Part shown: positions 32,925 through 43,218 of the stretch, piece after piece | How positions within the stretch are numbered: position 1 is the stretch's first letter | How the letters are laid out: every line of letters begins with the position of its first letter | Assembly: GCA_030432235.1 (NCBI GenBank) | Contig: JAUIHT010000002.1 | Coordinates: 62,001 to 126,000 of the forward strand | Direction of reading: 5' to 3' | DNA: 64,000 bases | DNA from: Verrucomicrobiia bacterium | Lineage (GTDB): Bacteria; Verrucomicrobiota; Verrucomicrobiia; Opitutales; Cerasicoccaceae | Made by a program: the position numbers and the translations under genes | The notes under the pieces: generated by a model | Told to the model about the DNA's origin: nothing | Database searches by the model: none | What the model saw: only the letters and a program-made list of their open reading frames with translations

Positions 32925-34259
32925 ATGAGGGCACAAGTATTTTATTCCTGTCTTTTCCTTACGACAGCAGGCCTGTTGAACGCCGAGTTCAAGGTCCCGA
33001 GCTGGGTCGAGGAATACGAAAGCGACTTCACCGAGTTTGCCTGGTGGGATCAGTTTACCGATCCATACACCGATTGGCAGCTGCCAGATTCCGGCGAAAG
33101 CGTCGATCCCTTCCCTGAAGAGGAAGGCAATCTCCCCAACCGGGAAGAAGCGGATAACGAGGACGCTGTCCTGATTCAGAATGGCTCCCCGAGTGCCATC
33201 ATCTCGGGCACAGGCGGCATCTACGATAACAGCGGCAACTTAAGCCATTATCTGGTATATGACGCTCCGACATTCGATGTGGGCACCGTGCTGTTTCAAC
33301 TGCGCTCCTGGGGCTCGCACGCCGATGTCGAAAGCGCCCGGCTCTACTACCGGGAAACGGAAAACGGACTGCTCCAGGAAGCGGTCATGCCCACCGGCGG
33401 CGGCTTCCTGATCGGCAGCAACGGCTTCGATACCTTCACCGCCTGGGAATGGGACCTGAGCGCCCTCTCCGTCTTCGATTACTACATTACCTTTACCAGC
33501 GCCGACAGCAGCATGAGCCTGAAAGAGGTTCAGTTGGACACAATCGACATCTTCTCCCGCCAGCTCGGCTATCCCCTCACCGTCGAAACCAACTCCCAAT
33601 TCAGAACTATCGGCGAAGTGGATCACCACCTGCAGGGTCAAACCGACCCCGCTCTCAGCTACGAAATAGGCGCAACCATCGAGCTGACCCCGGTTGAAAT
33701 CGGGACCTACGAGTACGTCTTTATGGATTGGGCCGGCCCTTACAGCGGCCTGGGAGACGAGGCGGACGGCACGCTCACCGTGACCATGGAGGAAGGCTTG
33801 AGCGTAAGCGCTATCTTCAGTCCCACCAGTTACTACGGCTGGAGCGAAAACACGATCAATGCCTACCTGGGTGACGAGTCCTCACGCTATCCGGCAACCG
33901 CCGACCCGGACCACAACGGCCTGATCAACCTGCTCGAGTACGCCCTGGGCGGCGAACCCGAAGTGGCCATGGACACCGAGCCGGTCCGCCCGCAAGTCAG
34001 CGTGGTGGACGGGCACCTGCACGTCACCTTCCGCCGCCAACCCGCCGCCACCGACATCGAGTACGCCGTCATGGTTTCCAACGACCTGGCAACCTGGCAC
34101 TACAACGGCGACGGCACCGGAACCTATACCGAGGAATTGGCCGAAAGCATCACTCTCAACGACGACGGCACCGAGACCGTTACTTATCGCGACCTGACCC
34201 CCATCCCCGACGGAGGAGCCCGTTTTATCTCCCTGGATATTACCGAAACCAGCTCCTGA
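32925..34259 (+). CDS. secreted multidomain protein with InlB-like repeat and EF-hand/dockerin-like C-terminus
   Basis: 444 residues. Signal peptide MRAQVFYSCLFLTTAGLLNA. Domain 1 (about 40-205) resembles the domain of the preceding PEP-CTERM protein (GGIYDNSGNLSHYLVYDAPT, WEWDLSALSVFDYYITF). Domain 2 (about 210-292) fits a divergent InlB B-repeat/bacterial-repeat domain (PLTVETNSQFRTIGEVDHHL, FMDWAGPYSGLGDEADGTL). An EF-hand-like loop DPDHNGLINLLEYALGGEP lies at about 325. A C-terminal domain follows with YAVMVSNDLATWHYNGDG and ends with RFISLDITETSS. This C-terminal cassette is common on secreted proteins of Verrucomicrobiota. The substrate or partner is unknown. Confidence 0.78.
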   Translation: MRAQVFYSCLFLTTAGLLNAEFKVPSWVEEYESDFTEFAWWDQFTDPYTDWQLPDSGESVDPFPEEEGNLPNREEADNEDAVLIQNGSPSAIISGTGGIYDNSGNLSHYLVYDAPTFDVGTVLFQLRSWGSHADVESARLYYRETENGLLQEAVMPTGGGFLIGSNGFDTFTAWEWDLSALSVFDYYITFTSADSSMSLKEVQLDTIDIFSRQLGYPLTVETNSQFRTIGEVDHHLQGQTDPALSYEIGATIELTPVEIGTYEYVFMDWAGPYSGLGDEADGTLTVTMEEGLSVSAIFSPTSYYGWSENTINAYLGDESSRYPATADPDHNGLINLLEYALGGEPEVAMDTEPVRPQVSVVDGHLHVTFRRQPAATDIEYAVMVSNDLATWHYNGDGTGTYTEELAESITLNDDGTETVTYRDLTPIPDGGARFISLDITETSS

Positions 34260-34294
34260 CCCCAGACACCTTCTGACATCTGACTGACAACGCG

Positions 34295-35155
34295 ATGAAA
34301 ACCAATCTATACCGTTCCCAAAAGGCGCGCCATGGCATGACGCTGATTGAGCTGCTGGCCGCCATCAGCATTGTCGGAGTTCTATCCGGCATTGTCATTA
34401 CCGTAAGTAATCAGGTGCGCGAGTCCGCCACCACTACCGAGGAAACCAGTGCGGCCCGTCAGGCCATCACGACTTACCTCCTCACGCCCATGGATTACGA
34501 CGGCTATTTTATGCCCGGCTATAAAAGCGTGATGGGGAAAACCTTCCTCGACGACAACGGGCATCGTATACCCAATGCCGCAGAGGACGGTAAACGCTTC
34601 CCCTGGCGCCTGGCTCAGTTCCTAGAAGGCGGTTTATCGGCGTTGTATGTCGGTTCCCATCAGGAATTTTACGACAACGATCCTTCTACCTACGAGTTGA
34701 GCCTCTATCCTTCCCTAGGCATGAACAGCCTCTTCGTCGGCGGTCATTACGATGGCACGCGAAGCTCTCCCGGGTATGAGCCCGGGCCGCGCAGCAACAA
34801 CCAGAAATATCCAAGGGACTTCTGGGTCCTACAACCCGGTGACGCTCATGCGCCTTCAAAACTGATCGTTTTTGTATCCACGCACTCCGTCAGTGATTCC
34901 TTCGCCGGTGGCGTCGGTTTTTTCCGGGCAAACCCACCCAAGTCTCCTTTACAGCCCAACTGGGGTAGCTATAACGAGGATATCCCCGCATCCTTGGGTA
35001 ATGTCCACTTGCGCCATCAGGGCAAGGCAACCGTGGCCAACCTGGACGGCTCCGTTGAACTCCTCAATGAAGAGGAATTGCGTGACATGCGTCGCTGGTC
35101 CAACCAGGCGGCGAAGTACAACGACCCCGATTTCTCGAATTGGTCCCGCCAGTAG
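34295..35155 (+). CDS. prepilin-like protein with H-X9-DG motif
   Basis: 286 residues. The N-terminal prepilin signal RHGMTLIELLAAISIVGVLS has the Gly cleavage site, Met-Thr and the +5 Glu, followed by a hydrophobic helix. A cleaving prepilin peptidase (not in the window) would release it into a pilus or pseudopilus. The body is aromatic-rich. Near the C-terminus RHQGKATVANLDGSVELL holds His, nine residues, then Asp-Gly (H-X9-DG). This motif is characteristic of large prepilin-like families of Planctomycetota, Verrucomicrobiota and Lentisphaerota. It follows the two surface proteins closely and may help export or display them (inference). Confidence 0.85.
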   Translation: MKTNLYRSQKARHGMTLIELLAAISIVGVLSGIVITVSNQVRESATTTEETSAARQAITTYLLTPMDYDGYFMPGYKSVMGKTFLDDNGHRIPNAAEDGKRFPWRLAQFLEGGLSALYVGSHQEFYDNDPSTYELSLYPSLGMNSLFVGGHYDGTRSSPGYEPGPRSNNQKYPRDFWVLQPGDAHAPSKLIVFVSTHSVSDSFAGGVGFFRANPPKSPLQPNWGSYNEDIPASLGNVHLRHQGKATVANLDGSVELLNEEELRDMRRWSNQAAKYNDPDFSNWSRQ

Positions 35156-35279
35156 TATCCACAGGCGCCTAGGCGCGCGCTCAGTTTGATGAGCCACGCA
35201 ATCCGTGTTGAACCAGCATTTCGGAACAGGAGTTGCTTAGAGGTTTGACTGCAAGGATAACGCTGCCATTTTCCCAATC

Positions 35280-36134
35280 ATGAGGCGGAGACGGGTTTTC
35301 CTGACTATGCTCTTGCTCACGGTCTGGATCGGCGTGAGTGGGTTTCGCGCTTTCAGCCCTCAGGCAACCAAGGAGTTCGAGAACAACGAGAAAAGTTTCT
35401 CCGTTCGTTCGCACGCCGAGCTGTACACCATGGTGCGTATCGATGAGGACGGCAGTGTCCATATCGACAACTGGCTACTGGCCTACGAATACCGCGGAGA
35501 AGCCACGCGGGGCATTTGGCGCATCCTTCCGGATGACGACCAGGAGTCCGTGACGCTGCTGTCCCTGCAACTCCCGGGCCAGCCACCGCAAGTCTGGCTA
35601 CAGGATGGTGACGACGGCAAGGTCGAGGAAGTCAGCGGCATCGATCGCCGCCGTGCCTTCGGTCCAAGCGATTGGAATATCGAGGATATCTACGATGACG
35701 ACAAGAACCAGTGGCGCCACCGCCGCCTGGGCAACGCCACCGTTCGTGGCCAGGAGGCCATGGTAATTGAGAGCCGTTACGGCGACCCCGAGCTCAAGGA
35801 AAATTCGCGCTACGACAAACGCCGCGTCTATCTCGGCCTGCTGGATCGCCGCTTTCTGCAAGCCGACGCCTATGACGCGGGTGGCGACCTCATCAAGACG
35901 ATCAACGCCGCCCACCACGCCAATGTCGGCACACAGGACGATCCCCGCATCCGGGCCCGACGCCTGGAAATCCTGGACTATGTCGACGGCTCCATCACCA
36001 TCATGGTGCAGGTCAAGGCAGCTTTCGACCTGGAATTGCCGCAGGAATTGTTCACGCCTGAGGCCCTTGCCAAGTGGAACCCGCAAACCGACAAGGAAAT
36101 TCTGGCCAAATTAAAGCCGGTGCCGAAGGATTAG
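35280..36134 (+). CDS. LolA/LolB-like outer-membrane lipoprotein-sorting family protein
   Basis: 284 residues. A short N-terminal signal/anchor (RRRRVFLTMLLLTVWIGVSG) is followed by beta strands with charged turns. The strand order and YEYRGEATRGIWRILPDDDQ, LGNATVRGQEAMVIESRYGD, YDKRRVYLGLLDRRFLQADA YDAGG and RARRLEILDYVDGSITIMVQ resemble the outer-membrane lipoprotein-sorting family (PF17131-like), which has a LolA/LolB-type half-barrel. It should sit in the periplasm. The real role (lipoprotein or lipid carriage) is inferred from family resemblance. It ends 87 bases before the moxR gene, with the GATTTCAG-type repeat words between. Confidence 0.6.
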   Translation: MRRRRVFLTMLLLTVWIGVSGFRAFSPQATKEFENNEKSFSVRSHAELYTMVRIDEDGSVHIDNWLLAYEYRGEATRGIWRILPDDDQESVTLLSLQLPGQPPQVWLQDGDDGKVEEVSGIDRRRAFGPSDWNIEDIYDDDKNQWRHRRLGNATVRGQEAMVIESRYGDPELKENSRYDKRRVYLGLLDRRFLQADAYDAGGDLIKTINAAHHANVGTQDDPRIRARRLEILDYVDGSITIMVQVKAAFDLELPQELFTPEALAKWNPQTDKEILAKLKPVPKD

Positions 36135-36135
36135 G

Positions 36136-36163
36136 TTTCAAATTAGATGGTGTGAAATTTCAG
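36136..36163. repeat. GATTTCAG-type word repeat, short copy
   Basis: TTTCAAATTAGATGGTGTGA and AATTTCAG are made of the same words (TTTCAAATT, GTGAAATTTCAG) as the larger element at 37228-37333. It lies just after the stop of the LolA-like gene. Confidence 0.5.
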
Positions 36164-36221
36164 CACTGGCTTGCCAAAAGGGCGCATTCAGGCCATGCTA
36201 TGCGATAATTAAGAAGGTAGA

Positions 36222-37223
36222 ATGCCTTCGCAACCAGTCAGTAGCATGAAACAGGCGAGCAAACCTATCCCCGCCCCGCGTATCAAAGAGTCGTTACGCA
36301 AACTTAAAACAAACATAGCGCGTGTCATTCGCGGCAAAGACGAAGTCATTGAACAAGTCCTGACGGGCCTCGTGGCAGGCGGCCACATATTGATCGAAGA
36401 CCTGCCTGGCCTGGGAAAAACCACCCTCGCCTACTGTCTGTCCCGCTCGCTGGATTGCTCTTTTACACGTATTCAGTTCACCAGCGACCTGCTGCCCAGC
36501 GATGTCATCGGCGTCTCCATTTATGACGAGCAGATGCGCGAGTTCGTTTTCAAGAAAGGGCCCATCTTCGCCAACATCGTCCTGGCCGACGAAATCAACC
36601 GCACCACCCCGAAAACACAAAGCGCCCTGTTGGAGGTCATGGACCGCGGCAAAGTATCGGTGGACGGGCAAACCTTCAACGTCGGGCCGCCCTTCATTGT
36701 TTTCGCCACGCAGAATCCCGTGGACTATGAAGGCACCTTTCCCCTGCCGGAAAGCCAGATGGACCGCTTCATCATGCGCCTGCAGATGGGCTATCCGGAT
36801 TACGAGCACGAGTTGGAAATCCTTAGCAACCGCCAAAGCCGACAGGCGTACGATTCGCTGGATATCGAGCCGGTGCTCAACCGGCAGGAAGTAGCAGAGA
36901 TTCAGCACTTCGCTCCGCAAGTCTTTATCGAGGACAGCATCTTGCACTACATCCTGCGCCTGGTCACCGCCACCCGCACCGAAAGTGAATTTCAGAATGG
37001 CATCAGCACACGCGGCTCTTTGGCGCTCAAGGCCGCCGCGCAGGCCCGCGCCCTGGTGGACGGCCGCGCCTTTGTCGTGCCGGAAGACGTTTCCACAGTA
37101 CTGCGTCCGGTATTTACCCACCGCTTGAGCCTGCGGCGTCAGACCTCCGATCCGCTCGAGGAGCGCCGCGCCGTGGAAAGCATCCTGACCAAGCTCCTCG
37201 ACAGCGTTCCCTTGCCGGAGTGA
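36222..37223 (+). CDS. MoxR-family AAA ATPase
   Basis: 333 residues. Walker [19 protein letters not shown] is at about 62, Walker [21 protein letters not shown] at about 122, and sensor 1 [20 protein letters not shown] at about 160. MoxR ATPases act as chaperones that assemble metal-containing or membrane complexes. They are typically followed, as here, by a DUF58 protein and a transglutaminase-domain membrane protein. A second ATG at 36246 is possible, but AAGGTAG upstream of 36222 favours the first. Confidence 0.93.
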   Translation: MPSQPVSSMKQASKPIPAPRIKESLRKLKTNIARVIRGKDEVIEQVLTGLVAGGHILIEDLPGLGKTTLAYCLSRSLDCSFTRIQFTSDLLPSDVIGVSIYDEQMREFVFKKGPIFANIVLADEINRTTPKTQSALLEVMDRGKVSVDGQTFNVGPPFIVFATQNPVDYEGTFPLPESQMDRFIMRLQMGYPDYEHELEILSNRQSRQAYDSLDIEPVLNRQEVAEIQHFAPQVFIEDSILHYILRLVTATRTESEFQNGISTRGSLALKAAAQARALVDGRAFVVPEDVSTVLRPVFTHRLSLRRQTSDPLEERRAVESILTKLLDSVPLPE

Positions 37224-37227
37224 TAAC

Positions 37228-37333
37228 ATTTCAGATTTCAGGTGGTAGATTTCAGATGTGAAATTACGATAGCCAGCGGAAATAGCGTCGTGCTCTCCCT
37301 TCAATTTGAAATCTAAAATCTTACATCTGAAAT
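37228..37333. repeat. inverted-arm word repeat (GATTTCAG family) reaching the DUF58 start codon
   Basis: The left arm ATTTCAGATTTCAGGTGGTA then GATTTCAGATGTGAAATT (37228-37265) is mirrored by AATTTGAAATCTAAAATC then TTACATCTGAAAT (37303-37333). The right arm runs into the DUF58 start (ATG at 37332), so the ribosome-binding region is part of the repeat. The spacer is 37266-37302. Confidence 0.75.
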
Positions 37334-38495
37334 GAATGTTTCCGTCACCACGCCCACGCCGCCCCCATCGGTGGGGGACTGGGCCGATCCGGGGTTCTTC
37401 TCCAAGCGCCTGGGACGCGGGGGAAACTTCTGGCGGCTGGTCTTCATGATGCTGGTCCCACCGGAGGGTCATCGCATTGTCCCTACCCCAGCCGGATACG
37501 TGCTTATCCTGGTCGCGCTCGGTCTCGGCAGCGCCGCCTATAACACCTCGAGCAACATCCTCTTCATGGCACTGTCGCTGTTGCTCTCCAGCCTTATTCT
37601 GAGCGGCTTTCTCTCCTGGCTGAATTTCAAGAACACCAAATGGCGGCTGCGCCAACCCCCGCATTACCGCGTGGGAGATCCCGCGCGACTGCAACTCGAG
37701 CTGATCAACGAAAAGAAAGTCCTGCCCACCTATAGCCTCTGGTTCAACGTCGCCAGTGAGCAGGAAAAAGCAAAGCGACGCATCCACCTGGAAGATCGTC
37801 TCAACCCCGGCAAGACCGCCGAGCTGGACTGGCTTTTCGAACCCCACACACGCGGCAAGTGTCAACTGACCGTCTCCGGCCTTGAGTCGCAATTCCCGTT
37901 CGGCTTCCTGCGCAAAAGCATCGGCGGAGGAATCAGGCAGGACGTAACGATACTACCCAAGCGCATCGAATACAGCTTTCAGCCTCCCGGCGGGCACCAT
38001 TCCCACCTGCAGGGCGAAACGAACCGCCGTCCCGGCGCGGGCAACGAGTTGATCAATATCCGCCGTTACCAGCCGGGGGACGCGCAACGACTGGTCCACT
38101 GGAAAGCCAGCGCACGGCAGCGGCAGCTCCTCGTGCGGCAGATGGCAGAAGAAAACCGCGACGGTTACACGCTCTTTGTCGAATCCCCCAGCTCGCTCTG
38201 GCCGGACGACATACAGTTCGAGCGGCTTTGCTCCTTTGCCGCCAGTTTGGCTGAAGACCTCTTTCGCGACGGACGCCTCCTCGGCTACGCCGTCAACGAC
38301 GAACCCGTGCAAACACTCAAACGCCTGCACGACCTGCAGCTATTCCTCGAGCGGATGGCCCTGCTGGCACGCACGGATCACTATGCCCAGGCCCCGGATG
38401 GCGGCGGGCGCAACCTCATAACCTTCCGCCCGGGTCTGGGCGGCGAAGTCTATGCCTACCTTGGCGGTAACATTGCGGGATCGGCTGAGCACTGA
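37332..38495 (+). CDS. DUF58 protein (MoxR-associated)
   Basis: 387 residues. Two membrane segments are near the N-terminus (about 52-72 GYVLILVALGLGSAAYNTSS and about 76-96 LSLLLSSLILSGFLSWL). A beta-rich domain follows, then the DUF58 signature around RRYQPGDAQRLVHWKASARQ then RQLLVRQMAEENRDGYTLFV (about 240-278). DUF58 proteins are partners of MoxR ATPases; they may work like a von Willebrand A platform. Its last 44 bases overlap the transglutaminase gene. Confidence 0.9.
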   Translation: MNVSVTTPTPPPSVGDWADPGFFSKRLGRGGNFWRLVFMMLVPPEGHRIVPTPAGYVLILVALGLGSAAYNTSSNILFMALSLLLSSLILSGFLSWLNFKNTKWRLRQPPHYRVGDPARLQLELINEKKVLPTYSLWFNVASEQEKAKRRIHLEDRLNPGKTAELDWLFEPHTRGKCQLTVSGLESQFPFGFLRKSIGGGIRQDVTILPKRIEYSFQPPGGHHSHLQGETNRRPGAGNELINIRRYQPGDAQRLVHWKASARQRQLLVRQMAEENRDGYTLFVESPSSLWPDDIQFERLCSFAASLAEDLFRDGRLLGYAVNDEPVQTLKRLHDLQLFLERMALLARTDHYAQAPDGGGRNLITFRPGLGGEVYAYLGGNIAGSAEH

Positions 38496-40719
38496 CGAGC
38501 TTCACCAGCTCAAGTGGCTGCTCGGTCAGTTCCTCGCTCTCATGGCCATGTGGGCGCTCTTCGGGCTGGAGATGGGCAGCGAACCCGTCCTGCTCCTGTT
38601 TACGCTGCTGGTAGCCGCCACCCTCGCCTTCCCGCGCCTGCCCGGGCGCATTCCCTCACTCTTTTGGAAGGCCGCCACACCCACGCTCATCGCCATCATC
38701 GTGGTGGACTTCGCTCTGCATGGGGTGGAGTTCCTCAAGCCGATGGTGCGCATGATCCTGCTGCTCACCCTGCTACGCTCACTCCAGTACCGCAAGGCCC
38801 GTGAGGACCTGCAGCTCGTGCTCCTGTGCCTCTTCACCCTCGTGGTCAAAGGTGTGCTGACGGTCTCGCTGCTCTTCGCCTTCCAGATGCTGCTCTTTAC
38901 TCCGGCGGCCATGGCCTTGCTCTTTCTCATCAACCTCCTTGAGACCAGCCGCGAGCGCATGCTCATTCCCGAGGACTGGGAGCGCTTTCGTTGGGGCCGC
39001 TTCCTCGACCGTTTGGCCAAGGGGTTGGACTTCCGCCTCATCGGATTTGCCGCCATGCTCTTCATCGGCCTGGTTTCGGTCAGTAGCCTGATCTTCGTCC
39101 TTATGCCACGCTTCAGCATGGACCAGGCCCTGCCCTTCCTCAAGATGGAGGGTAGTGGTAAAGTCGGCTTCAGCGACCGCATCCGCTTCGGTGATGTCAA
39201 CGATCTGAGCTTCGACGACAGCCGGGCCATGCGGGTGACAGTCCCCAACCTCAACGTCGTGCCCGTGCGGCCCTTCTGGCGCATGGTCGTGCTGGACGAA
39301 TACGACAACGGCGTGTTTGAGGTGTCGCGCTCCCTCATGGAGAACACGATTCCCTTTAAAGAGGGCAGCAGTTATCCGGAAAGACACTATGACCGGAGCG
39401 GAAACGATCCGTCCAACAACTGGGTCTATTATCTGGAGGGCGACATCAGCCGGTATCTTCCGCTCATCGGCACCTACGATACCATTCGTTTTCAAAAAAC
39501 GAAATTCTGGCCCTTCGCCGAAACGGACGTCTTCATGCTCGAGCAAGTCCCCTCGCAACTTTTCGGGTATCAAGTCTCCGGCATGACACCGATGGATCGC
39601 TTTGCCGCGACGCCCTCTGATCGTGCCGAGCTGGATAGCGCCGAAGGCCCGATTCCCACCCCGGGCTTTGATGAGGAGCGACTGGACTACCCACTGACCA
39701 CGCTGGCTATTCCCTCAAGCCCCAAAGAACAGGAATACCTGCATGGGTTGGTGAACGAAATCAGAGAAGGTCAGCAACTACCGCCTGCGGAATTTGCCCA
39801 GCGGGCGCAAACGTGGCTTCAGCAACATTACCGCTACGACACACGCCACCGCCCACTGATGGAAGACGGCAGCGATCCGCTGCTACTGTGGATGCGTGAA
39901 TCCGACCGCGGCTGGTGCGAGCACTTCGCGGGCTCTTTCACCCTGCTTTGCCGCACCGCCGGGATTCCCGCGCGCGTCGTGGCGGGCTTCGCCGGAGCTT
40001 ACTGGAACGACTACGAGGACTATTTGATCGTCAACAACAGCAATGCGCACGCCTGGGTGGAAATCTATCTGGATGGCTACTGGGTTCGTTATGACCCCAC
40101 CCCGCCGGCCGGCGGCGGCTTCTTGCCCGGAGCAGCCCTGGCCAGCAGTATCGGCGCGATCTCGGGCTGGAGCGCCTGGGTGGATAGCCTCCGCATGGTC
40201 TGGTACCGCCGCGTCGTCAACTTCGACCAAAGCGACCAGATGGAAATGGCGAGCGGCCTGAAGGATTACTCACTGGCCGCCTACGAGGATCTGAAAAGAG
40301 ACATTTCCGCCGCCTGGACACGCTTTAAAGTCTGGCTGCTCAGCGGATGGAATCGTGAAAAAACCATTGAGGTTCTGCTTTGGATCGCAGGCGTGTGTTT
40401 CGCTATTGTCGCCTTGCGCTACCTCTGGCGGATGTTGCGCGAAGCGGCCGGGCGAGGCGGTCCCTGGGCGGGCCTGATGGGTGGCGATCCCATTCGGCGC
40501 CAGGCAGGGAAGCTCCTCATCGCCTTCCGCCCTCTCTGGCATCAGAAGCGCGAGATGGCCCAGCCGCAAGGCGGATCGCCCGAAAGTCTCTCCCGCTGGC
40601 AGGAAGCCCTCGAGGGCCTGCAACGCATACGCTTCGGCCCGGCCGAGGATCGTCCGGACCATCGTGCCGTTTTCAAAGAGGCCAAACGCCTGATGCGCGC
40701 GGGCCCGGAAAAGGTTTAA
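38452..40719 (+). CDS. transglutaminase-like membrane protein (DUF3488/TgpA type)
   Basis: 755 residues. About six N-terminal spans (15-230) are followed by an exported loop and the transglutaminase core. The catalytic triad is visible: Cys in [20 protein letters not shown] (about 488), His in [20 protein letters not shown] (about 533) and Asp in YDPTPPAGG (about 548). A single span at about 640-662 precedes a cytoplasmic tail. TgpA-like proteins form the third member of the MoxR-DUF58-TgpA set. The start at 38452 gives a 44-base overlap with DUF58; later TTG codons (38461, 38473) would shorten it. Confidence 0.9.
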   Translation: MPTLAVTLRDRLSTDELHQLKWLLGQFLALMAMWALFGLEMGSEPVLLLFTLLVAATLAFPRLPGRIPSLFWKAATPTLIAIIVVDFALHGVEFLKPMVRMILLLTLLRSLQYRKAREDLQLVLLCLFTLVVKGVLTVSLLFAFQMLLFTPAAMALLFLINLLETSRERMLIPEDWERFRWGRFLDRLAKGLDFRLIGFAAMLFIGLVSVSSLIFVLMPRFSMDQALPFLKMEGSGKVGFSDRIRFGDVNDLSFDDSRAMRVTVPNLNVVPVRPFWRMVVLDEYDNGVFEVSRSLMENTIPFKEGSSYPERHYDRSGNDPSNNWVYYLEGDISRYLPLIGTYDTIRFQKTKFWPFAETDVFMLEQVPSQLFGYQVSGMTPMDRFAATPSDRAELDSAEGPIPTPGFDEERLDYPLTTLAIPSSPKEQEYLHGLVNEIREGQQLPPAEFAQRAQTWLQQHYRYDTRHRPLMEDGSDPLLLWMRESDRGWCEHFAGSFTLLCRTAGIPARVVAGFAGAYWNDYEDYLIVNNSNAHAWVEIYLDGYWVRYDPTPPAGGGFLPGAALASSIGAISGWSAWVDSLRMVWYRRVVNFDQSDQMEMASGLKDYSLAAYEDLKRDISAAWTRFKVWLLSGWNREKTIEVLLWIAGVCFAIVALRYLWRMLREAAGRGGPWAGLMGGDPIRRQAGKLLIAFRPLWHQKREMAQPQGGSPESLSRWQEALEGLQRIRFGPAEDRPDHRAVFKEAKRLMRAGPEKV

Positions 40720-40776
40720 AGTCCGCTATAAAAACCAATTGCCAGCCGTATTAGGACTTCTAGAGTCAACTCCCAC

Positions 40777-43218
40777 ATGGGAGAGGAACTGGAAAAATTG
40801 CAGGACGCAACCTGGCTGGATGATCGGAGGGGCGTCGCCTATCTGCAGGATGACTGGATATACAAAACCAAGCATCCGCCGCTTTTTATCGAGCCCGGTT
40901 CCAGCGAACTGAAGACCATAGAGCGCGCTCCGCTGGAGGAGTACGGTAAACTGGCAGGTTACTTCGTGCGCGGGGCGACGCTGTGCTTTTTCCTCTGGCC
41001 GCCGCACTTCCCCAATCTTGAATGGGGCGAGAAAAGCATCTTCGTGGTCGGTGACTTCAACGGCTGGGCCGACGCCATCGGTAACGGCGACTGGCAGTTA
41101 CGCCCCACGTTTTACGAAGGCAAGCCCTGCTTCAAACTCGAGCTGCCCGTCCGCAAGGTCTGCCCGCGCAAGTCCGACGTGGTCTGCTTCAAGTTCGTCA
41201 CTGCCGACAAGGAATGGCAGCCTGTGCCTCTCGACGCGCCCAATCGCGACGACAGCGAAGCGCACAACTTCGTCCTCGATACCCGCCGCACCGGCAACCA
41301 CGTTTTCTATTTCGAACCCCGGCAGCGCCACCCCATTCTCGGCCACGAGCGCCTGGTCTGGAAGGACAAGAAGCGCGAAGAAAAACTGACCATCGCTTAC
41401 GGGCATCTGCTGGCGGACAGGCATAGCCTCGGCGCGCTCGGCAGTTTTATCGAGCGCGGTGAAACAGTCTTCCGCCTCTTCGCTCCCCGCGCCACCGCCG
41501 TGCGGGTAACGTTTTTCCAAAGTCTGAACGAAAGCACGGAACAGACCCACGACCTGCTGAGACTCGACGACGACGTCTGGGAAAAAGTCTATCCGCGCGA
41601 TCTGCACGGCTGGTATTATTACTACACCGTCGAGGGCGAAAACGTCGACAACTCCACTCACTTCGACAGCAACTTCCGCATTCTTGACCCCTACGCTCTC
41701 GCCTGCGTCAACGGTCGCGGCCCCGGCATCATCCTGGATCGGCGTCGCCTGCCGCTTGCTCGCAACGACTTCAAGGTGCCTCACTGGCATGACCTCGTTA
41801 TCATGGAAACACACGTGCGGGACCTGGCGGCGAAGGCACCTCTCCCCATGAGCCCGCAGGAGCGGCGCGGCTTCGCGGGCGTGGCCAAGTGGCTGCGTTC
41901 GGACGATTGCTATCTGAAGGACCTCGGCATCAATGCAGTGGAGCTGCAACCTATCCAGGAAAACGATGCCCCGGACCTCAACGCCTATCACTGGGGTTAC
42001 ATGACCTGTAACTTCTTCTCACCCGCCAGCCAGTACGGCACCAAGCCCGAAGACGCCGCGCAGGTGGCGGAGTTCAAGGACATGGTCGACGCATTTCACG
42101 AGCAGGGCCTGGCCGTCATCCTCGACGTCGTCTACAATCATGTCGGCGAGCCTGCCCATCTGCTCTTCGTCGACAAGGAATACTATTTCGAGGTCACGCC
42201 CAAGGGCGGCCACCTCATGAATTTCAGCGGCTGTGGCAACGACTTCAAAACGCACACCCCGATGGGCCTGCGTCTGACCATCGACAGCCTCGTTCATCTG
42301 GTTGAGACGTACGGCGTGGACGGTTTCCGCTTCGACTTGGCCGAGCTGCTCGGCGTCGACACCTTGCGCGCAATCGAAACCGCTCTGAAGAAGGTCAAGC
42401 CCGGCATCATCCTCATTGCCGAGCCGTGGAGCTTCCGCGGGCATATTGCCCAGGCCCTACGGCACACCGGCTGGGCCTCTTGGAACGACGGCTACCGCGA
42501 GTTCACCTCACAGTACGTTCGTGGCCAGGGAACGCGCGACACGTTCAAATATTTCCTCTCCGGGTCGCCGCACTACTTCGCCATGTTCCCGGCCCAGACC
42601 ATCAACTACACGGAGTCCCACGACGACCGCTGCTGGCTGGACAGGATCACCGAGAATCGAGAGCACAACGGCTCCTGGCCCACCCTCAACGACCGTCGCC
42701 GCACGCATTTGATGTGCGCCTTCCTTTTCGCGTCACTGGGCGTGCCCATGATCTCCGAAGGTCAGGACTTCCTGCGCTCCAAGCAAGGGGTCAACAACAC
42801 CTACCAACGTGGTGACCTCAACGCACTCGACTATCAGCGCATGCGGCTCTTCCCAATGACGCATGAGTATTTCAAGCGTTGGATACAGTTCCGGTTGTCG
42901 CCCCAGGGCCATTTGCTCCGGCTCGACAAACGCCAGAGCGATCACTACCTGCGTTTCTTCGAGTATGGCGACACTTCAGCCATCGCCTGCCTCTACAACG
43001 ACGATCATTCGCACGGCCGCGAGCAGCTTTTCTTTGCTATCAACCCGCATCACTACGCCTTCGAACTACCGGTGGAAGGCGTCGACCCACGTCCGTTCAA
43101 ACAGATTGCCGACCATGAGCGCTTTCAACCACACGGTCTGGAAAAGCCCACCTTTGTGTGGCAGGATGGCAAACTGACACTTCCCCCGATGAGCTGCGGC
43201 CTCTGGGTGAAGCACTAG
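40777..43218 (+). CDS. GH13 alpha-amylase-family enzyme with CBM48-like N-terminus (pullulanase/debranching type)
   Basis: 813 residues, no signal peptide. N-terminal immunoglobulin-like region(s): KSIFVVGDFNGWADAIGNGD (about 88) and FRLFAPRATAVRVTFFQSLN (about 230) look like CBM48-type starch-binding folds. The GH13 barrel follows: VILDVVYNHVGEP (about 448), GVDGFRFDLAELLGVD (about 515, nucleophile Asp), IILIAEPWSFRGH (about 545, acid/base Glu) and NYTESHDDRCWLD (about 611, third Asp). This is the motif set of glycogen debranching/pullulanase enzymes that cut alpha-1,6 or alpha-1,4 links in storage glucan. No glgA/B/C neighbour is present. The substrate detail is uncertain. Confidence 0.85.
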   Translation: MGEELEKLQDATWLDDRRGVAYLQDDWIYKTKHPPLFIEPGSSELKTIERAPLEEYGKLAGYFVRGATLCFFLWPPHFPNLEWGEKSIFVVGDFNGWADAIGNGDWQLRPTFYEGKPCFKLELPVRKVCPRKSDVVCFKFVTADKEWQPVPLDAPNRDDSEAHNFVLDTRRTGNHVFYFEPRQRHPILGHERLVWKDKKREEKLTIAYGHLLADRHSLGALGSFIERGETVFRLFAPRATAVRVTFFQSLNESTEQTHDLLRLDDDVWEKVYPRDLHGWYYYYTVEGENVDNSTHFDSNFRILDPYALACVNGRGPGIILDRRRLPLARNDFKVPHWHDLVIMETHVRDLAAKAPLPMSPQERRGFAGVAKWLRSDDCYLKDLGINAVELQPIQENDAPDLNAYHWGYMTCNFFSPASQYGTKPEDAAQVAEFKDMVDAFHEQGLAVILDVVYNHVGEPAHLLFVDKEYYFEVTPKGGHLMNFSGCGNDFKTHTPMGLRLTIDSLVHLVETYGVDGFRFDLAELLGVDTLRAIETALKKVKPGIILIAEPWSFRGHIAQALRHTGWASWNDGYREFTSQYVRGQGTRDTFKYFLSGSPHYFAMFPAQTINYTESHDDRCWLDRITENREHNGSWPTLNDRRRTHLMCAFLFASLGVPMISEGQDFLRSKQGVNNTYQRGDLNALDYQRMRLFPMTHEYFKRWIQFRLSPQGHLLRLDKRQSDHYLRFFEYGDTSAIACLYNDDHSHGREQLFFAINPHHYAFELPVEGVDPRPFKQIADHERFQPHGLEKPTFVWQDGKLTLPPMSCGLWVKH

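Noticed and set aside
36294-37892. 532-residue minus-strand open frame
   Set aside because: It runs antisense through moxR and DUF58, crosses the inverted repeat, and shows no domain.
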